Positions 8,165 through 17,177 of a DNA stretch of 64,000 nucleotides are shown here, one piece after another. The translations under genes were made by a program, and so were the position numbers. The DNA comes from Streptomyces flaveolus (GTDB taxonomy: Bacteria; Actinomycetota; Actinomycetes; Streptomycetales; Streptomycetaceae). Every line of letters starts with the position of its first letter. Position 1 is the stretch's first letter. The notes beneath the pieces were generated by a model, which was not told where the DNA came from, ran no database searches, and saw only the letters and a program-made list of their open reading frames with translations. The stretch spans positions 1 through 64,000 of the forward strand of contig NZ_JNWV01000021.1 in the NCBI RefSeq assembly GCF_000716535.1, read 5' to 3'.

Positions 8165-8530
8165 TCCCGCCCGTGCTGTGCGAGGACCTTCTCCCCCACT
8201 GGTGCGACGACTGGGTGACCGACGTCCGGGAACACTTCCCACCAGCTGCGACTGCACGCCTTGGAGGCCATCGGCCGGCACCACCGGCACCACGGCCGGC
8301 TGTGCATGGCGCTCACGTACGCCATGACCGCGGCCGAGGCCGAGCCGCTGCGGGAGAGCGCCCACCGGGACATCACCGCCGTCCACCTCGCCGAGGGCAA
8401 CGCCACCGAGGCACTGCGGCACTTCGCGTCGTACCGGCACCGGCCGCGCAGGGAACTGGGTCTGGCGCCCTCCACGGAGTACCGCCGCCTGCTCGCCCCC
8501 TACCTGAGCCACCCTTCCGACACGCGGTGA
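8165..8530 (+). pseudogene. SARP/AfsR-type regulator, C-terminal BTAD fragment
   Basis: The plus strand reads CEDLLPHWCDDWVTDVREHF, shifts frame near 8240, then reads HQLRLHALEAIGRHHRHHGR, EAEPLRESAHRDITAVHLAE, GNATEALRHFASYRHRPRRE and LGLAPSTEYRRLLAPYL to TGA 8530. This is the bacterial transcriptional activation domain that follows the winged helix in SARP regulators of antibiotic clusters. The DNA-binding domain is missing and one frameshift remains, so it is dead. Confidence 0.7.
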
Positions 8531-8705
8531 CGAGCGGCGACCGGCAGCAGGGTAGGGACCCCGGCTCCGCAAGCGCGGCGGGCGCCTGGACGTCGACGGC
8601 GGTCCGGCCGACGGCGGACTCGGCGGACACCGGGCCGTGCCGGGACGGTCCGCACACGTCACACGCCCGTCCCCACCTGCGGCCGGCCCCACGGGGTAGG
8701 CGGGG

Positions 8706-10064
8706 GTGGTGACACCTCCTACCACTCCTTCCACGCCTTCCACCGCTGAGACGGACAGCTCGCCGCAGGGCGGGGCACCCGCGCTCAAGAAGGCGCTGAC
8801 GACCCCGCTGCTGTACTTCTTCATCCTCGGCGACGTGCTGGGCGCCGGTGTCTACGTCCTCGTCGGCCAGATCGCAGCGGAGTCGGGCGGCGCTGTGTGG
8901 CTGCCCCTGCTCCTGGCCCTGCTGCTGTCGCTTCTGACGGCCGCCTCGTACGCCGAACTCGCCACGAAGTACCCGAGGGCGGGCGGCGCCTCCCACTATG
9001 CGACCCTCGCCTACGGGCCGTTCACCGGCTTCCTCGCCGGGTTCTGCATGCTCGCCGCGGGCATCGTCTCCGTCGCCGCGCTGGCGCGGGGTTTCGCCGG
9101 CGACTACCTGGCCGTCTTCGTCAGCCTTCCGGTCGTGCTGGTGGCGGCCGTCTTCCTGTGTGCCCTGGCGCTGCTGAACGCCCGTGGCATCAGCGAGTCC
9201 ACCCGCGCCAACGTGGCGGCGACGGTCGTCGAGGTCGGTGGTCTCCTGCTCGTCGTCGGGCTCGGGGCCTGGCTGTTCCTGCGCGGCGACGGCGACCCCG
9301 GCAGGCTCGTCCACCTCGGCACCGCGCACACGGGAGCCGCCGCCGGTGTGCTGGGCGCAACGGTGCTCGCGTACTACTCCTTCGTCGGCTTCGAGACCTC
9401 CGTCAACGTCGCCGAGGAGACCCGCGACCCGCGCCGCTCCTACCCGCGAGCCCTCTTCGGCGCCCTGGTGACGGCGGGAGCCGTGTACGTCCTGGTCGGT
9501 GCCGTCGCCTCGGCCGCCGTCCCCACCGCGACGCTGGCCCGCTCCAGCGGTCCGCTGCTGGAAGTGGTGAAGGAGGCGGGCGGGGTACCGCCGGAGGTGT
9601 TCGGCGCCATCGCCCTCGTCGCCGTGGCCAACGGCGCGCTGCTCACCGGCATCATGAGTTCCCGCCTGGCCTACGGCATGGCGCGGGACGGGCTCCTCCC
9701 CCGCTTCCTGACCCGGGTGCTCCCGGGCCGCCGTACGCCGTGGGCCTCCATCGCGGCCACGACCGTGCTGTCCTTCCTGCTGGCGCTCACCGGTGACGTG
9801 GCCAGCCTCGCCTCCACCCTCGTGCTGCTGCTCCTCGTGGTGTTCTTCATCGTCAACACCGCAGTGCTCGTCCAACGGCGCGACCGCTCCGATCACCCGC
9901 ACTTCCGGGCCTACACTGTCGTCCCCGTCCTGGGGGCGGCCTCCTGCCTGGCGCTCGCCACGCAGATCGAGGCCGATGTCTGGGCGCGCGGGCTGGCCGT
10001 CATCGCGGTCGGTGTGATCCTGGGGGCGGTCGCCGCCCGGCACCGCCGCCGGGCCTCCTCCTGA
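8706..10064 (+). CDS. APC-family amino acid permease
   Basis: The product is 452 residues with about 12 hydrophobic helices, starting in FFILGDVLGAGVYVLVGQIA, the helix 1 unwound-loop motif (G-x-G-x-x) of amino acid/polyamine/cation transporters. It should be a proton-coupled importer or exchanger in the cytoplasmic membrane; the substrate cannot be read. A polar threonine/proline-rich N-tail of about 25 residues precedes helix 1. GTG 8706 follows a G-rich ribosome binding site and is directly followed by another GTG. It has no operon partner; flanking genes are remnants or on the other strand. Confidence 0.85.
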   Translation: MVTPPTTPSTPSTAETDSSPQGGAPALKKALTTPLLYFFILGDVLGAGVYVLVGQIAAESGGAVWLPLLLALLLSLLTAASYAELATKYPRAGGASHYATLAYGPFTGFLAGFCMLAAGIVSVAALARGFAGDYLAVFVSLPVVLVAAVFLCALALLNARGISESTRANVAATVVEVGGLLLVVGLGAWLFLRGDGDPGRLVHLGTAHTGAAAGVLGATVLAYYSFVGFETSVNVAEETRDPRRSYPRALFGALVTAGAVYVLVGAVASAAVPTATLARSSGPLLEVVKEAGGVPPEVFGAIALVAVANGALLTGIMSSRLAYGMARDGLLPRFLTRVLPGRRTPWASIAATTVLSFLLALTGDVASLASTLVLLLLVVFFIVNTAVLVQRRDRSDHPHFRAYTVVPVLGAASCLALATQIEADVWARGLAVIAVGVILGAVAARHRRRASS

Positions 10065-10210
10065 GCGACGCCGGGGCCTCCGGCCCACGCGGCCGGCCCT
10101 CACAGCGCCAGTGCCGGACGGCGACACGGCAGCTCAAGCCGCCTGGCCGCGTCACGGCCACGGAGCCAGCACAGCGAGGCCCGCTCGGTGAGGATCGATG
10201 TCGGTGGGCA

Positions 10211-10598
10211 TCAGCCGTCACTCCTCGCGGTTCTCAGGCGCCTGTCCCGGGTCTCCTCTCCCGTCACGGGGGCGGTGAGGTGTTCCAGCACGTTCGTCAG
10301 GCGCAGCAGGCGCTTCAGGGCGTCGGGCCGGTGGTCCAGGTGCAGCGTGGCGCCGACGGCCTCGGTACGGCGACGGACCATCCAGCGCGGTCAGGCCCGA
10401 GGAGTCGATCCACGTCAGATCGCGGAAGTCGAGACGTACGTCGCTCAGCCCGGCCTCGTCGGTTGTCAGGTGGCGGACGAGCATGTCGGTCAGGCCGTCG
10501 CTCGTGTCGTAGTCGAGTTCGCCGCCCACCCGCACGGTCAGCGTGCCGGCCGCGCGGAGGACGGTGAGGGTGAATTCGGTGGGGTGCGGGTCGGTCAT
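10211..10598 (-). pseudogene. STAS anti-sigma factor antagonist, frameshifted
   Basis: From ATG 10598 (MTDPHPTEFTLTVLRAAGTL) the STAS fold is clear: VRVGGELDYDTSDGLTDML and the phosphorylation segment LTWIDSSGLTAL with the acceptor serine. Just after it the frame breaks: one extra base at about 10381-10384 (CTGGATGG for CTGATGG). The correct continuation MVRRRTEAVGATLHLDHRPD, ALKRLLRLTNVLEHL is in the next frame and ends at TGA 10211. Such proteins are switched by anti-sigma kinases and PP2C phosphatases, which lie close by. A sequencing error cannot be excluded. Confidence 0.7.
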
Positions 10599-10600
10599 GC

Positions 10601-11256
10601 CTGGACGGGGGGCCGGGGACGGGACGTGGGGTGCGGTCGAGCACCGCGGCACCGCCTCGTGCGGCAGGCGCGGGACGCGGCGGAACTCCTGGGGCTGCTG
10701 GGGCGTGCCTGGCTTCGAGAGCGTCGGCGGTCCGGGTCGGGAACGCGGTGTGTTCCTGGTCCGCCAGGTGGGGCAGGTCGTCCGCCACCTGGCGGGTCGC
10801 CGCCGGGCCGGGCCGGCCTAGGTCTGCTTCCGGCACGGCGTCCGCGCCGACGGCATGGGCGGCCGGCAGGTGGGTGGGGGGCGACCCGGGCAGCAGGACG
10901 GCGTGGGGGTCGGTGCGATGCGGGTGGGCGACCAGATGGAGTTGTGGGGGTTCGGGCGCAGGGGTGGTCGAGCCGCCGGCCGCGCGGGCGGAGCACCTCG
11001 GCGACGAGCCGGGCGGGGACGGCGTGCCATGCGCCGTCGACGCAGCCGGCCGTGACCCGGCCGTGAGAGGGGGCGCGGCGTTCCGGCGCCGGCCGACGGT
11101 GGGTGAGGGTGGCGACCGGCCGTCCGTCGGTGGCGGTCGCGCCACAGCGTCGGCCGCTGTCTCGTGGGGTATGTCGACGGCCGCGTGCGCGTCGCCGTCG
11201 GCCGCTGCCTCCCACAGCCGGTCCGGCGGGTCGGCCGTCACGGTGGGGTACCTCAC
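10601..11256 (-). pseudogene. frameshifted gene coupled to the PP2C gene, possibly DUF5994-like
   Basis: A GTG at 11254-11256 overlaps the TGA of the preceding phosphatase gene (GTGA), giving VRYPTVTADPPDRLWEAAAD and about 40 good codons. The frame then changes: a second piece reads GRVTAGCVDGAWHAVPARLV, AEVLRPRGRRLDHPCA and a third QLHLVAHPHRTDPHAVLLPG. The order and the V-D-G-A-W motif resemble DUF5994 proteins, often encoded beside PP2C/STAS genes in Streptomyces. At least two frameshifts make it a probable pseudogene. Family assignment is weak. Confidence 0.35.
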
Positions 11257-12932
11257 GTGCTGCTCCTGTTCCTCGCTCGGGACCGCCCGTTGAGGACGGT
11301 CAGGGGGCCGGTCCGGGGGACGCTGATGGCGACGGCGGCCATGTCGTCGTGGCGGCCGGCACCCAGCCACTGGGCCGCGAGCATCTGCACCCGTTCGACG
11401 ACCGCTACGGCCGGGAGGCCCACGCACTCCGACAGGGCTCGGCGCAGGCGGTGCTCGCCGAAGAACTCGTCGCCGAGCGGGCCGCCCCGCGCTTCGGTGA
11501 TGCCGTCGGTGTAGAGCAGGCAGGTTTCCCCCGGCGCGAGCACCGTCTCGACCGTGTGCGCCGTGACGGCGGGCAGTGCACCGACGAGGGTCCCCCTGGT
11601 GTGTACTTCTTCCACCGTCCCGTCGGCGCGGAGGATCAGCGGCGGCAGGTGTCCAGCGCTGGTCAGCCGGAGCCGTGCCCGGCTGCCCCGGCGGCGGACG
11701 GAGGCGAGGACCAGCGTGGCGAAGCGTGTTTGACGGGATGTGAGAAGCGCGCCGCTGAGCAGGTCGAGGACCCGCTGATGGTCGTCGGTCAACGGCAGCA
11801 GCGCGTGCAGTGTGTTGCGGATCTTGCCGGTGAGCACCGCCGCGTCCAGGCCCTTGCCCGCGACGTCGCCGAGGACGACGAGGGTGTCCTGGGAGGGGTC
11901 GGAGCCGGGGTGAACGTCGTAGAAGTCCCCGCCGACCCGTTCGTGGTCCTTGGCCGCGCGGTAACCGCCGGCGTACTCCACGCCGTTCACGCTGCTCAGC
12001 GGCGGGGGCAGCAACTCGCGCATCAGCTTGGCAGTGACGGTGGCCTGCTCGCTATAGAGGCGGGCGGCGGAGAGGGCGGCGCCGGCGCGCGCGGCGAAGA
12101 GCCGGGCGAAGACCTCCTCTCCTTCCGTGAAGGACTGCTCGGTGCTGGCCCGCATCAGGATCAGGGCTCCGGCCGGTACGCCGTGGCCGGGGAGCGGAGC
12201 GACGATCACGGATCCGACCGGACCGGCGAAACCGTCCGGGGTGACCCAGTCGGGGAGATCGGCGGGGTTTATCCAGCGGGCCGGTACCGGCGGGAAGCCC
12301 TGCAGGGCCTCGGTCAGGCCCGGGACGCCGGAAACGTCAACCAGTTGCGTAACTTGGGTGGCCGGCCCGCCCCTGGTGGCGTAGGTCAGCGGGTGGCGCC
12401 GCCCTTTGGGCGGGGCGACGAGGACCGCGGCGTCGGCGAGGTGTTCCGCGGCCATGGCGGCGGTCACCTCTATGCAGCGCGGCACGTTCAGCGTGGACAG
12501 CAGCGTGCTGGATGCCTCCGAGAAGATCTCGGTGCGTGTCTGCGCGTCGGTCAGCGCGGCCTGGGCCAGGCGGCGGTCGGTCTCGTCGACCAGCCACCAC
12601 ACGATGTCGCCGTCGTCGGTCGCCGTCGGGTGCGCCTCGTAGTGGCGCTCCTTGATGGGCCCGTTCAGCGGCTCGGCGCGCGTGCCGTGCTGTCCCTCAC
12701 CGATGCGCTGGTGGGCGTCGGTGAGCCAGGACGGGACGTGCTCGTGCAGCCAGTCGCCGCGGACGGCAGCGGGGAGGAGTTTCCGGGCGGCGCCGTTGAT
12801 GTCCACGAGGCCGCCGTGCCGGTCGACGATGAGAACGGGACAGGGGGCGTCAGTCCAGGCCGCGCCGACCGTGTGGCCAGCATCGGGGGAACGGGCGGAG
12901 GTACCGGGGGAAGAAGACACGAGCGGAGGCAC
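11253..12932 (-). CDS. PAS-GAF-SpoIIE type PP2C phosphatase
   Basis: About 559 residues from GTG 12932, which has GAGG upstream. A short PAS-like sensor (APCPVLIVDRHGGLVDINGA, residues about 28-110) is followed by a GAF domain (about 130-290) and a SpoIIE/PP2C domain (about 300-540) with GGDFYDV, LGDVAGKGLDAAVLTGKIRN, TDGITEARG and GRHDDMAAV, which supply the metal-binding aspartates. The family dephosphorylates STAS anti-sigma antagonists, releasing sigma factor; the sensor domains would gate this. A STAS gene lies about 650 bp downstream. Upstream starts back to 13049 are possible but poor. Confidence 0.88.
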   Translation of the reverse strand: MPPLVSSSPGTSARSPDAGHTVGAAWTDAPCPVLIVDRHGGLVDINGAARKLLPAAVRGDWLHEHVPSWLTDAHQRIGEGQHGTRAEPLNGPIKERHYEAHPTATDDGDIVWWLVDETDRRLAQAALTDAQTRTEIFSEASSTLLSTLNVPRCIEVTAAMAAEHLADAAVLVAPPKGRRHPLTYATRGGPATQVTQLVDVSGVPGLTEALQGFPPVPARWINPADLPDWVTPDGFAGPVGSVIVAPLPGHGVPAGALILMRASTEQSFTEGEEVFARLFAARAGAALSAARLYSEQATVTAKLMRELLPPPLSSVNGVEYAGGYRAAKDHERVGGDFYDVHPGSDPSQDTLVVLGDVAGKGLDAAVLTGKIRNTLHALLPLTDDHQRVLDLLSGALLTSRQTRFATLVLASVRRRGSRARLRLTSAGHLPPLILRADGTVEEVHTRGTLVGALPAVTAHTVETVLAPGETCLLYTDGITEARGGPLGDEFFGEHRLRRALSECVGLPAVAVVERVQMLAAQWLGAGRHDDMAAVAISVPRTGPLTVLNGRSRARNRSST

Positions 12933-13608
12933 GCACGTGCGTACCTCACTACCTTCCTGCCATGGGGAGACAGATGTCGTACGGCAACGGTCCCGCACCC
13001 GCACCCGCCGTCGCAACCCGTCCCGGAAAGTCGCACCGGACCTTTGCATCCGTTTCGCCCGGATCCTGTGACCGAGTCACGGGCATGTCATCGACGTTCC
13101 GGGGAAGGGGAGCCGCAGTCGTGGCCGGGGGAATGACGCAGCGTCGGGGGTGAGAGCATCCGCCTCAGGGAAGACAGTGGCGGTCGTGCGGCCGGACGGG
13201 AGTCGGTGCCACCCCGGACGCCGGTGGCCGGGCGGGACTGCGACGTCGCCGGCCGGGCTGTCGCGGGGGCTGACGAGACGGCCTGGATCCTGCTTCCGGT
13301 GCTGCTGACCCGCCCGGTCGTCGGCCGCGCGTCGCGGGCCGTCCCGGTCGCCTCCCGCGTCCGGGGGCGCGGCACTCTGCCGCGGACGGCCGGACAGCCG
13401 TTCCGGCACAGGGGAAGGGAGCCGGTCGTCGGATGCCGGTCACGCGGCGCCCGAAGCCGCCGCCCGAGCGGCGAGCGGGCCGCTCAGGTGCACCTGTCGG
13501 GGCGGCCGGGTGGTCCCGCGCCACGAACGCTGCTTGTCGGCAGGGCGCTCGGGTACAGCGAGAGATTATGGATGGTGCCCGCAGTACCCGGATCCTACGG
13601 AAAGTGAT
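12933..13608. other. 676-bp divergent intergenic region
   Basis: Lies between the PAS-GAF-PP2C gene (minus) and the first MarR gene (plus), so it should hold both promoters. Open frames here lack homology. I cannot point to a clear -35/-10 pair. An AT-richer stretch around 13560-13610 (AGCGAGAGATTATGGATGG) precedes the MarR start. Confidence 0.4.
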
Positions 13609-14112
13609 GTGTTCGTGACTTCTCCCGGCGGCGCCGACGATCGCGCTGAGGGCTCGGGTGACGTGCCGAGTGCCGGCGCGCGTGAGATCGCCGATGCCGT
13701 GGAGAGTCTTGCGAACCTCTGGTCGACGGCCGCCCAGGAGGCGGCTGTACGGCTCTCCCTCCACCAGCTGCGGGCGCTCAGGGCCCTGGAGACGGCGCCG
13801 GAGGTGAACCTCACCGGGCTGGCGGAACGGCTGGACATAGGGCTTCCCACCGCAAGCCGGCTGTGCGACCGGCTGGAGGCGGCCGGGATGCTGGAGCGCT
13901 CGCTGCACCCGCGCAACCGCCGTGAGGTGCAGCTGAGGCTCACGGGGCAGGGCCGCCGTGTGCTGGGAGACGTGGCCCGTCGGCGCACCCAGGCCCTGGC
14001 CGGTGTGCTGGCGCAGATGGCGCCGACGGAGCGAGCGGCGCTGGTCCGCGGCATGAAAGCTTTCTTCTCGGCCCACGGGAAGGTGCCGCCCGGGTCACCG
14101 GAGACACCGTAG
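13609..14112 (+). CDS. MarR-family transcriptional regulator (copy 1)
   Basis: 167 residues from GTG 13609 (13615 also possible). The winged helix-turn-helix is clear: LHQLRALRALETAPEVNLTG, LAERLDIGLPTASRLCDRLE, AAGMLERSLHPRNRREVQLR and a C-terminal dimerisation helix. It should be a dimeric DNA-binding regulator. It is convergent with a PP2C gene only 24 bp away. A related MarR gene at 18486 is paired with a related PP2C gene, so the pairs probably arose by duplication. Confidence 0.85.
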   Translation: MFVTSPGGADDRAEGSGDVPSAGAREIADAVESLANLWSTAAQEAAVRLSLHQLRALRALETAPEVNLTGLAERLDIGLPTASRLCDRLEAAGMLERSLHPRNRREVQLRLTGQGRRVLGDVARRRTQALAGVLAQMAPTERAALVRGMKAFFSAHGKVPPGSPETP

Positions 14113-14125
14113 GGACGGCCGTCCC
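14112..14125. terminator. perfect GC palindrome between convergent genes
   Basis: GGGACGGCCGTCCC is self-complementary and starts at the last base of the MarR stop codon, in the 24-bp gap before the convergent PP2C gene. It may act as a short bidirectional terminator; there is no U-run. Confidence 0.35.
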
Positions 14126-14136
14126 GCCGCGCTCTC

Positions 14137-15324
14137 TCAGGATGTCCCACCGGGGCGGCCGTTCCAGTCGACGCAGACGACGGCGGCGTCGGCGAGCAGG
14201 TCCTGGTGGCCCACGTGTTCCAGGAGGCCGGCGACGACCGAGCGGGCCGTCTCATGCGGTGGTGCTCCGCGGGTCGCACTCAGGATCTGGCGCAGGACGC
14301 TCTCGCCGAACACCTCTCCGGTCGCCGAGCGGGTGCCGTGGGCGCCGGTGCTGATGGCGACCAGGCGGTCTCCCGCTTCGACCTGGAACACCTGCTCCTC
14401 GTAGAGGGTTTCCTCGAACATGCCGAGCGGCAACTGGGCCTCCAGTTCGACGCGTTCGATCCTGGTTCGGCGCAGGCGGTACAGCTGGGGGGACCCGGCG
14501 TCCACGGCACGGACCCGGCCGGTGGCGAGGTCAAAACACAGCAGGAGGGTGGAGGCGTACGCCTTGCCTCGGTACTGCGAGTAAAGGGCCTGGTCGGCGA
14601 GGGACGCCTGGTCCGCGAGGCCGATCCCGGCACGGCGGGCGTTGCGCAGCGCCCCGACGGCGAGGTTGGTGAGCAGTGAGGCGTCGATGCCCTGGCCCAT
14701 GCCGTCGGTGACGGTGAGGGTGAGGTGGTCGGCGCTGGTGGACCAGTCGAAGTTGTCGCCGCCGATGGCGTAGGCCGGCTCCAGGTGGGCGCCGATGACG
14801 TACTCGTCGCGCACGCAGCCGGTGCCCGGAAGGAGCTGCCACTGCATTTCGGCGGCGAGGGTGAGACGGCGGGTCCGGCGTGCCAGGAGGTACAGGTCGG
14901 TGTCCCGGCCGGCCGTGGTGAGTTCGTGGCCCAGTGCGGTGGCGAATTCCCCGAGCCGCAGGACCGTACCCGGATCGGTGGAGGTGTCGGGAACGCGCGC
15001 GCAGAGCACGCCGAGTCGGTCACCGCGTACGGTGATGGGCAGGTGAACCAGCTCGGTGGCCGGTTCGGCGGTGATTTCGATCACCGGTTTCTGCGTGGTG
15101 AAGGCGGTACCGGGGGGACCGTCGTACGCGGAGACCGGTTCACCGGTGTGCGGGAGATCGGTGACGGGTTGCAGGACTCTCAGGCCGTAGTCGGCGAGGA
15201 GGAGCGTCACGTCCCGGGCGCCGAAGCGCTGCGCCAGCAGGCGGTCGGCGGTGGCCACCAGGGCGTGGGGCGGAGCAGCGCGCAGCTGGGCTTCCACGGA
15301 CGGGACCGGTCCAGAGGTGTTCAC
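14137..15324 (-). CDS. SpoIIE-type PP2C phosphatase (copy 1)
   Basis: 395 residues from GTG 15324. The N-terminal half (about 1-165) is a GAF-like sensor (RFGARDVTLLLADYGLRVLQ); the C-terminal half is the phosphatase domain beginning RLTLAAEMQWQLLPGTGC, with GGDNFDW, VTDGMGQGIDASLLTNLA and a final LADAAVVCVDWNGR. Note that the second aspartate motif reads TDGMGQG, as in its paralogue at 17178 (TNGMGEG). It should dephosphorylate STAS proteins. It follows an RsbT-like ATPase gene in the same direction. Confidence 0.85.
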   Translation of the reverse strand: MNTSGPVPSVEAQLRAAPPHALVATADRLLAQRFGARDVTLLLADYGLRVLQPVTDLPHTGEPVSAYDGPPGTAFTTQKPVIEITAEPATELVHLPITVRGDRLGVLCARVPDTSTDPGTVLRLGEFATALGHELTTAGRDTDLYLLARRTRRLTLAAEMQWQLLPGTGCVRDEYVIGAHLEPAYAIGGDNFDWSTSADHLTLTVTDGMGQGIDASLLTNLAVGALRNARRAGIGLADQASLADQALYSQYRGKAYASTLLLCFDLATGRVRAVDAGSPQLYRLRRTRIERVELEAQLPLGMFEETLYEEQVFQVEAGDRLVAISTGAHGTRSATGEVFGESVLRQILSATRGAPPHETARSVVAGLLEHVGHQDLLADAAVVCVDWNGRPGGTS

Positions 15325-15587
15325 GGCTTCTCCATCCTCTCCCCGTGTGACCTCCACGCTATCGCGTTCCGGGACGGCTTCCGGCGGGATTGGCGCAGCG
15401 GTGAGGGTCGCGGGGCCGTCAGCGGGCGGCCGGCACCGGGCGTGCCGGGACGGACCGGTCGGCCCGCTCGGTGCCGTCGCACCGCGGCCGCGGTGGGAGG
15501 AGCGTCCGGGCGGCATGCCCCCGGGCCTTGCCGGCCGGCACGTGCCGCACCCGGGAGGAGTCGTGGCCGGCAGATCCGGCGCCCGCG

Positions 15588-16034
15588 TCACCTGTCGCCC
15601 GTTCGGTCGGCGGGTGCGCCGGTCACCCAGGCGACGACCGTGACGACGGCGCCCTGGCCTGCCCGGCTGTCGACGGTGAGCTCGTCCACGAGCCGCCTGG
15701 CCCCGCCGAGGCCCAACCCGAGACCGCAGGCACTGCTGTAGCCGTCGGTCATCGCCAGGTCCACGTCGCCGATGCCGGGTCCGCTGTCGGTGAAGGCCAG
15801 CCGGATCCCCCGCCTCGGGCCGTCGGCGAGCGGGGTGATCTCGACGTGTCCCCCGCCGCCGTGGACCAGTGTGTTCCGGGCCAGCTCGCTGGCCGCGGTG
15901 ACGAGCTTCGTCTGCTGCACCAGACCGAATCCGAATCCGGCCGCGCACTGGCGTACCCGGTGGCGGACCCACGCCAGGTCCGCGTCGGAGCCGATGGGCA
16001 TGGTGGTCGTGGCGGCGGGGTCGGAGGCGGGCAT
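15588..16034 (-). CDS. RsbT-like anti-sigma kinase (GHKL ATPase)
   Basis: 148 residues from ATG 16034. The GHKL fold motifs are visible: N-box ASELARNTLVHGGGGHVEI, G1 box FTDSGPGI and G2 box GLGLGLGGARRLVDEL. RsbT is a serine kinase acting on STAS proteins in the stressosome; RsbW-type anti-sigma factors have the same fold, but the short length and neighbouring RsbR-like gene favour RsbT. It lies between the RsbR-like gene and a PP2C gene on one strand. No short RsbS gene is found in the 103-bp gap before it. Confidence 0.8.
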   Translation of the reverse strand: MPASDPAATTTMPIGSDADLAWVRHRVRQCAAGFGFGLVQQTKLVTAASELARNTLVHGGGGHVEITPLADGPRRGIRLAFTDSGPGIGDVDLAMTDGYSSACGLGLGLGGARRLVDELTVDSRAGQGAVVTVVAWVTGAPADRTGDR

Positions 16035-16137
16035 CACATGCCCCCCGGAGGAACGATTCGACGGCCTCGGGAGGCCGGGAGGACGGCCCACGGGGCCGCC
16101 GGCGGGGCAGTGGGCCGTCTTCCCGGGAGGGGGGCGG

Positions 16138-17025
16138 TCATCGCGGTGTCGCACCGGCCGCGCGTCGGGAGACCTCGATGCCCTGCCGGGCAAGCGCGTA
16201 CTCCAGGGCGTCGGCCAGCGAGCCGCGTGTGAGGACAGGACTCAGGTGGATGCCGAGGTGCACGATCGTCTGCGCGATGGCGGGGCGGATGCCGGAGACT
16301 ATGCACTCGGCACCCATCAGCCGCACCGCGGCGACCGTCTGCATCAGATGGTGCGCGACCAGCGAGTCGACCGCGGGGACGCCGGTGATGTCGAGGATCG
16401 CGTGGCGGGCCCGCCGCTCCACGACGGCCTGGAGCAGCGACTCCATGACGACCTGGCTGCGGGCGCTGTCCAACGTGCCGATCAGGGGCACCGCCACGAC
16501 GCCTTCCCAGAGGCTGATCACGGGGGTGGCGACCTCGAGCAGTTGCTGCCGCTGGCGGGCTATCAGCTCGTCACCGGCCAGGACCGTCGTCTCCATGATC
16601 ACCAGCCGCAGCGTCCCCATCACGGCGGTGAGGGCCAGCAGAGCTTCCCGGGCCTCGCGATCGGGCAGGTCCTCACCGCGCAGCAACTCGGCGGCCGCCG
16701 CTCGCAGGCCGGCGGCCTCGTTCCCGATCTGCGTCGGGCTGACGCCCCGGCGCGCACGCGAGGCGGCCATGCGTCCTAGCTGCTCGCGTGCCGAGTCGAA
16801 TCCGGAAGCCGCGACGTTCTCCAGCCGGCCGCTCGACGCGACCTCGCGCAGAGCGTCCACCACGACCTTGCACGCCCCCACGGCCTCGTCGCGGGACACG
16901 GTGAACACGGTGCGGAAAAGGGGCACGTCCGCCCACCGCTGGGCTATCTGCTCGCGGCGGCGTTCCAGGAAGTTCCCCAGTTCCCGCGCCGCCGGCCCTT
17001 CCACGGCCTGCTCCGGCACCTGCAT
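16138..17025 (-). CDS. RsbR-like stressosome STAS protein
   Basis: 295 residues from ATG 17025. An N-terminal helical sensor (about 1-160, with LERRREQIAQRWADVPLFRT) precedes a C-terminal STAS domain (about 165-280): VVAVPLIGTLDSARSQVVME, ARHAILDITGVPAVDSLVAH, GAECIVSGIRPAIAQTIVHL. The phospho-site in the ITGVPAVDS loop has T and S candidates, as in RsbR. It probably binds the RsbT-like kinase encoded just downstream and forms a stress-sensing complex. Confidence 0.85.
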   Translation of the reverse strand: MQVPEQAVEGPAARELGNFLERRREQIAQRWADVPLFRTVFTVSRDEAVGACKVVVDALREVASSGRLENVAASGFDSAREQLGRMAASRARRGVSPTQIGNEAAGLRAAAAELLRGEDLPDREAREALLALTAVMGTLRLVIMETTVLAGDELIARQRQQLLEVATPVISLWEGVVAVPLIGTLDSARSQVVMESLLQAVVERRARHAILDITGVPAVDSLVAHHLMQTVAAVRLMGAECIVSGIRPAIAQTIVHLGIHLSPVLTRGSLADALEYALARQGIEVSRRAAGATPR

Positions 17026-17177
17026 CGTCTCCCTCCGCGACGGGCCACTGGGCCGACGCCGCCGGGCACAACAGCGGCAATTATTGTCTCATGACAAGCA
17101 TGGGCGCTGCGGGCGCGGTGAAACGACACAGCATCGACACATCCGCCGCGCGTGGACGCGACCGCCCTGGCGCTCTA

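Noticed and set aside
8373..10127. Very long minus-strand frame opposite the permease
   Set aside because: It lies antisense to a clear APC permease and gives a low-complexity glycine/arginine/glutamate-rich translation typical of a shadow frame.
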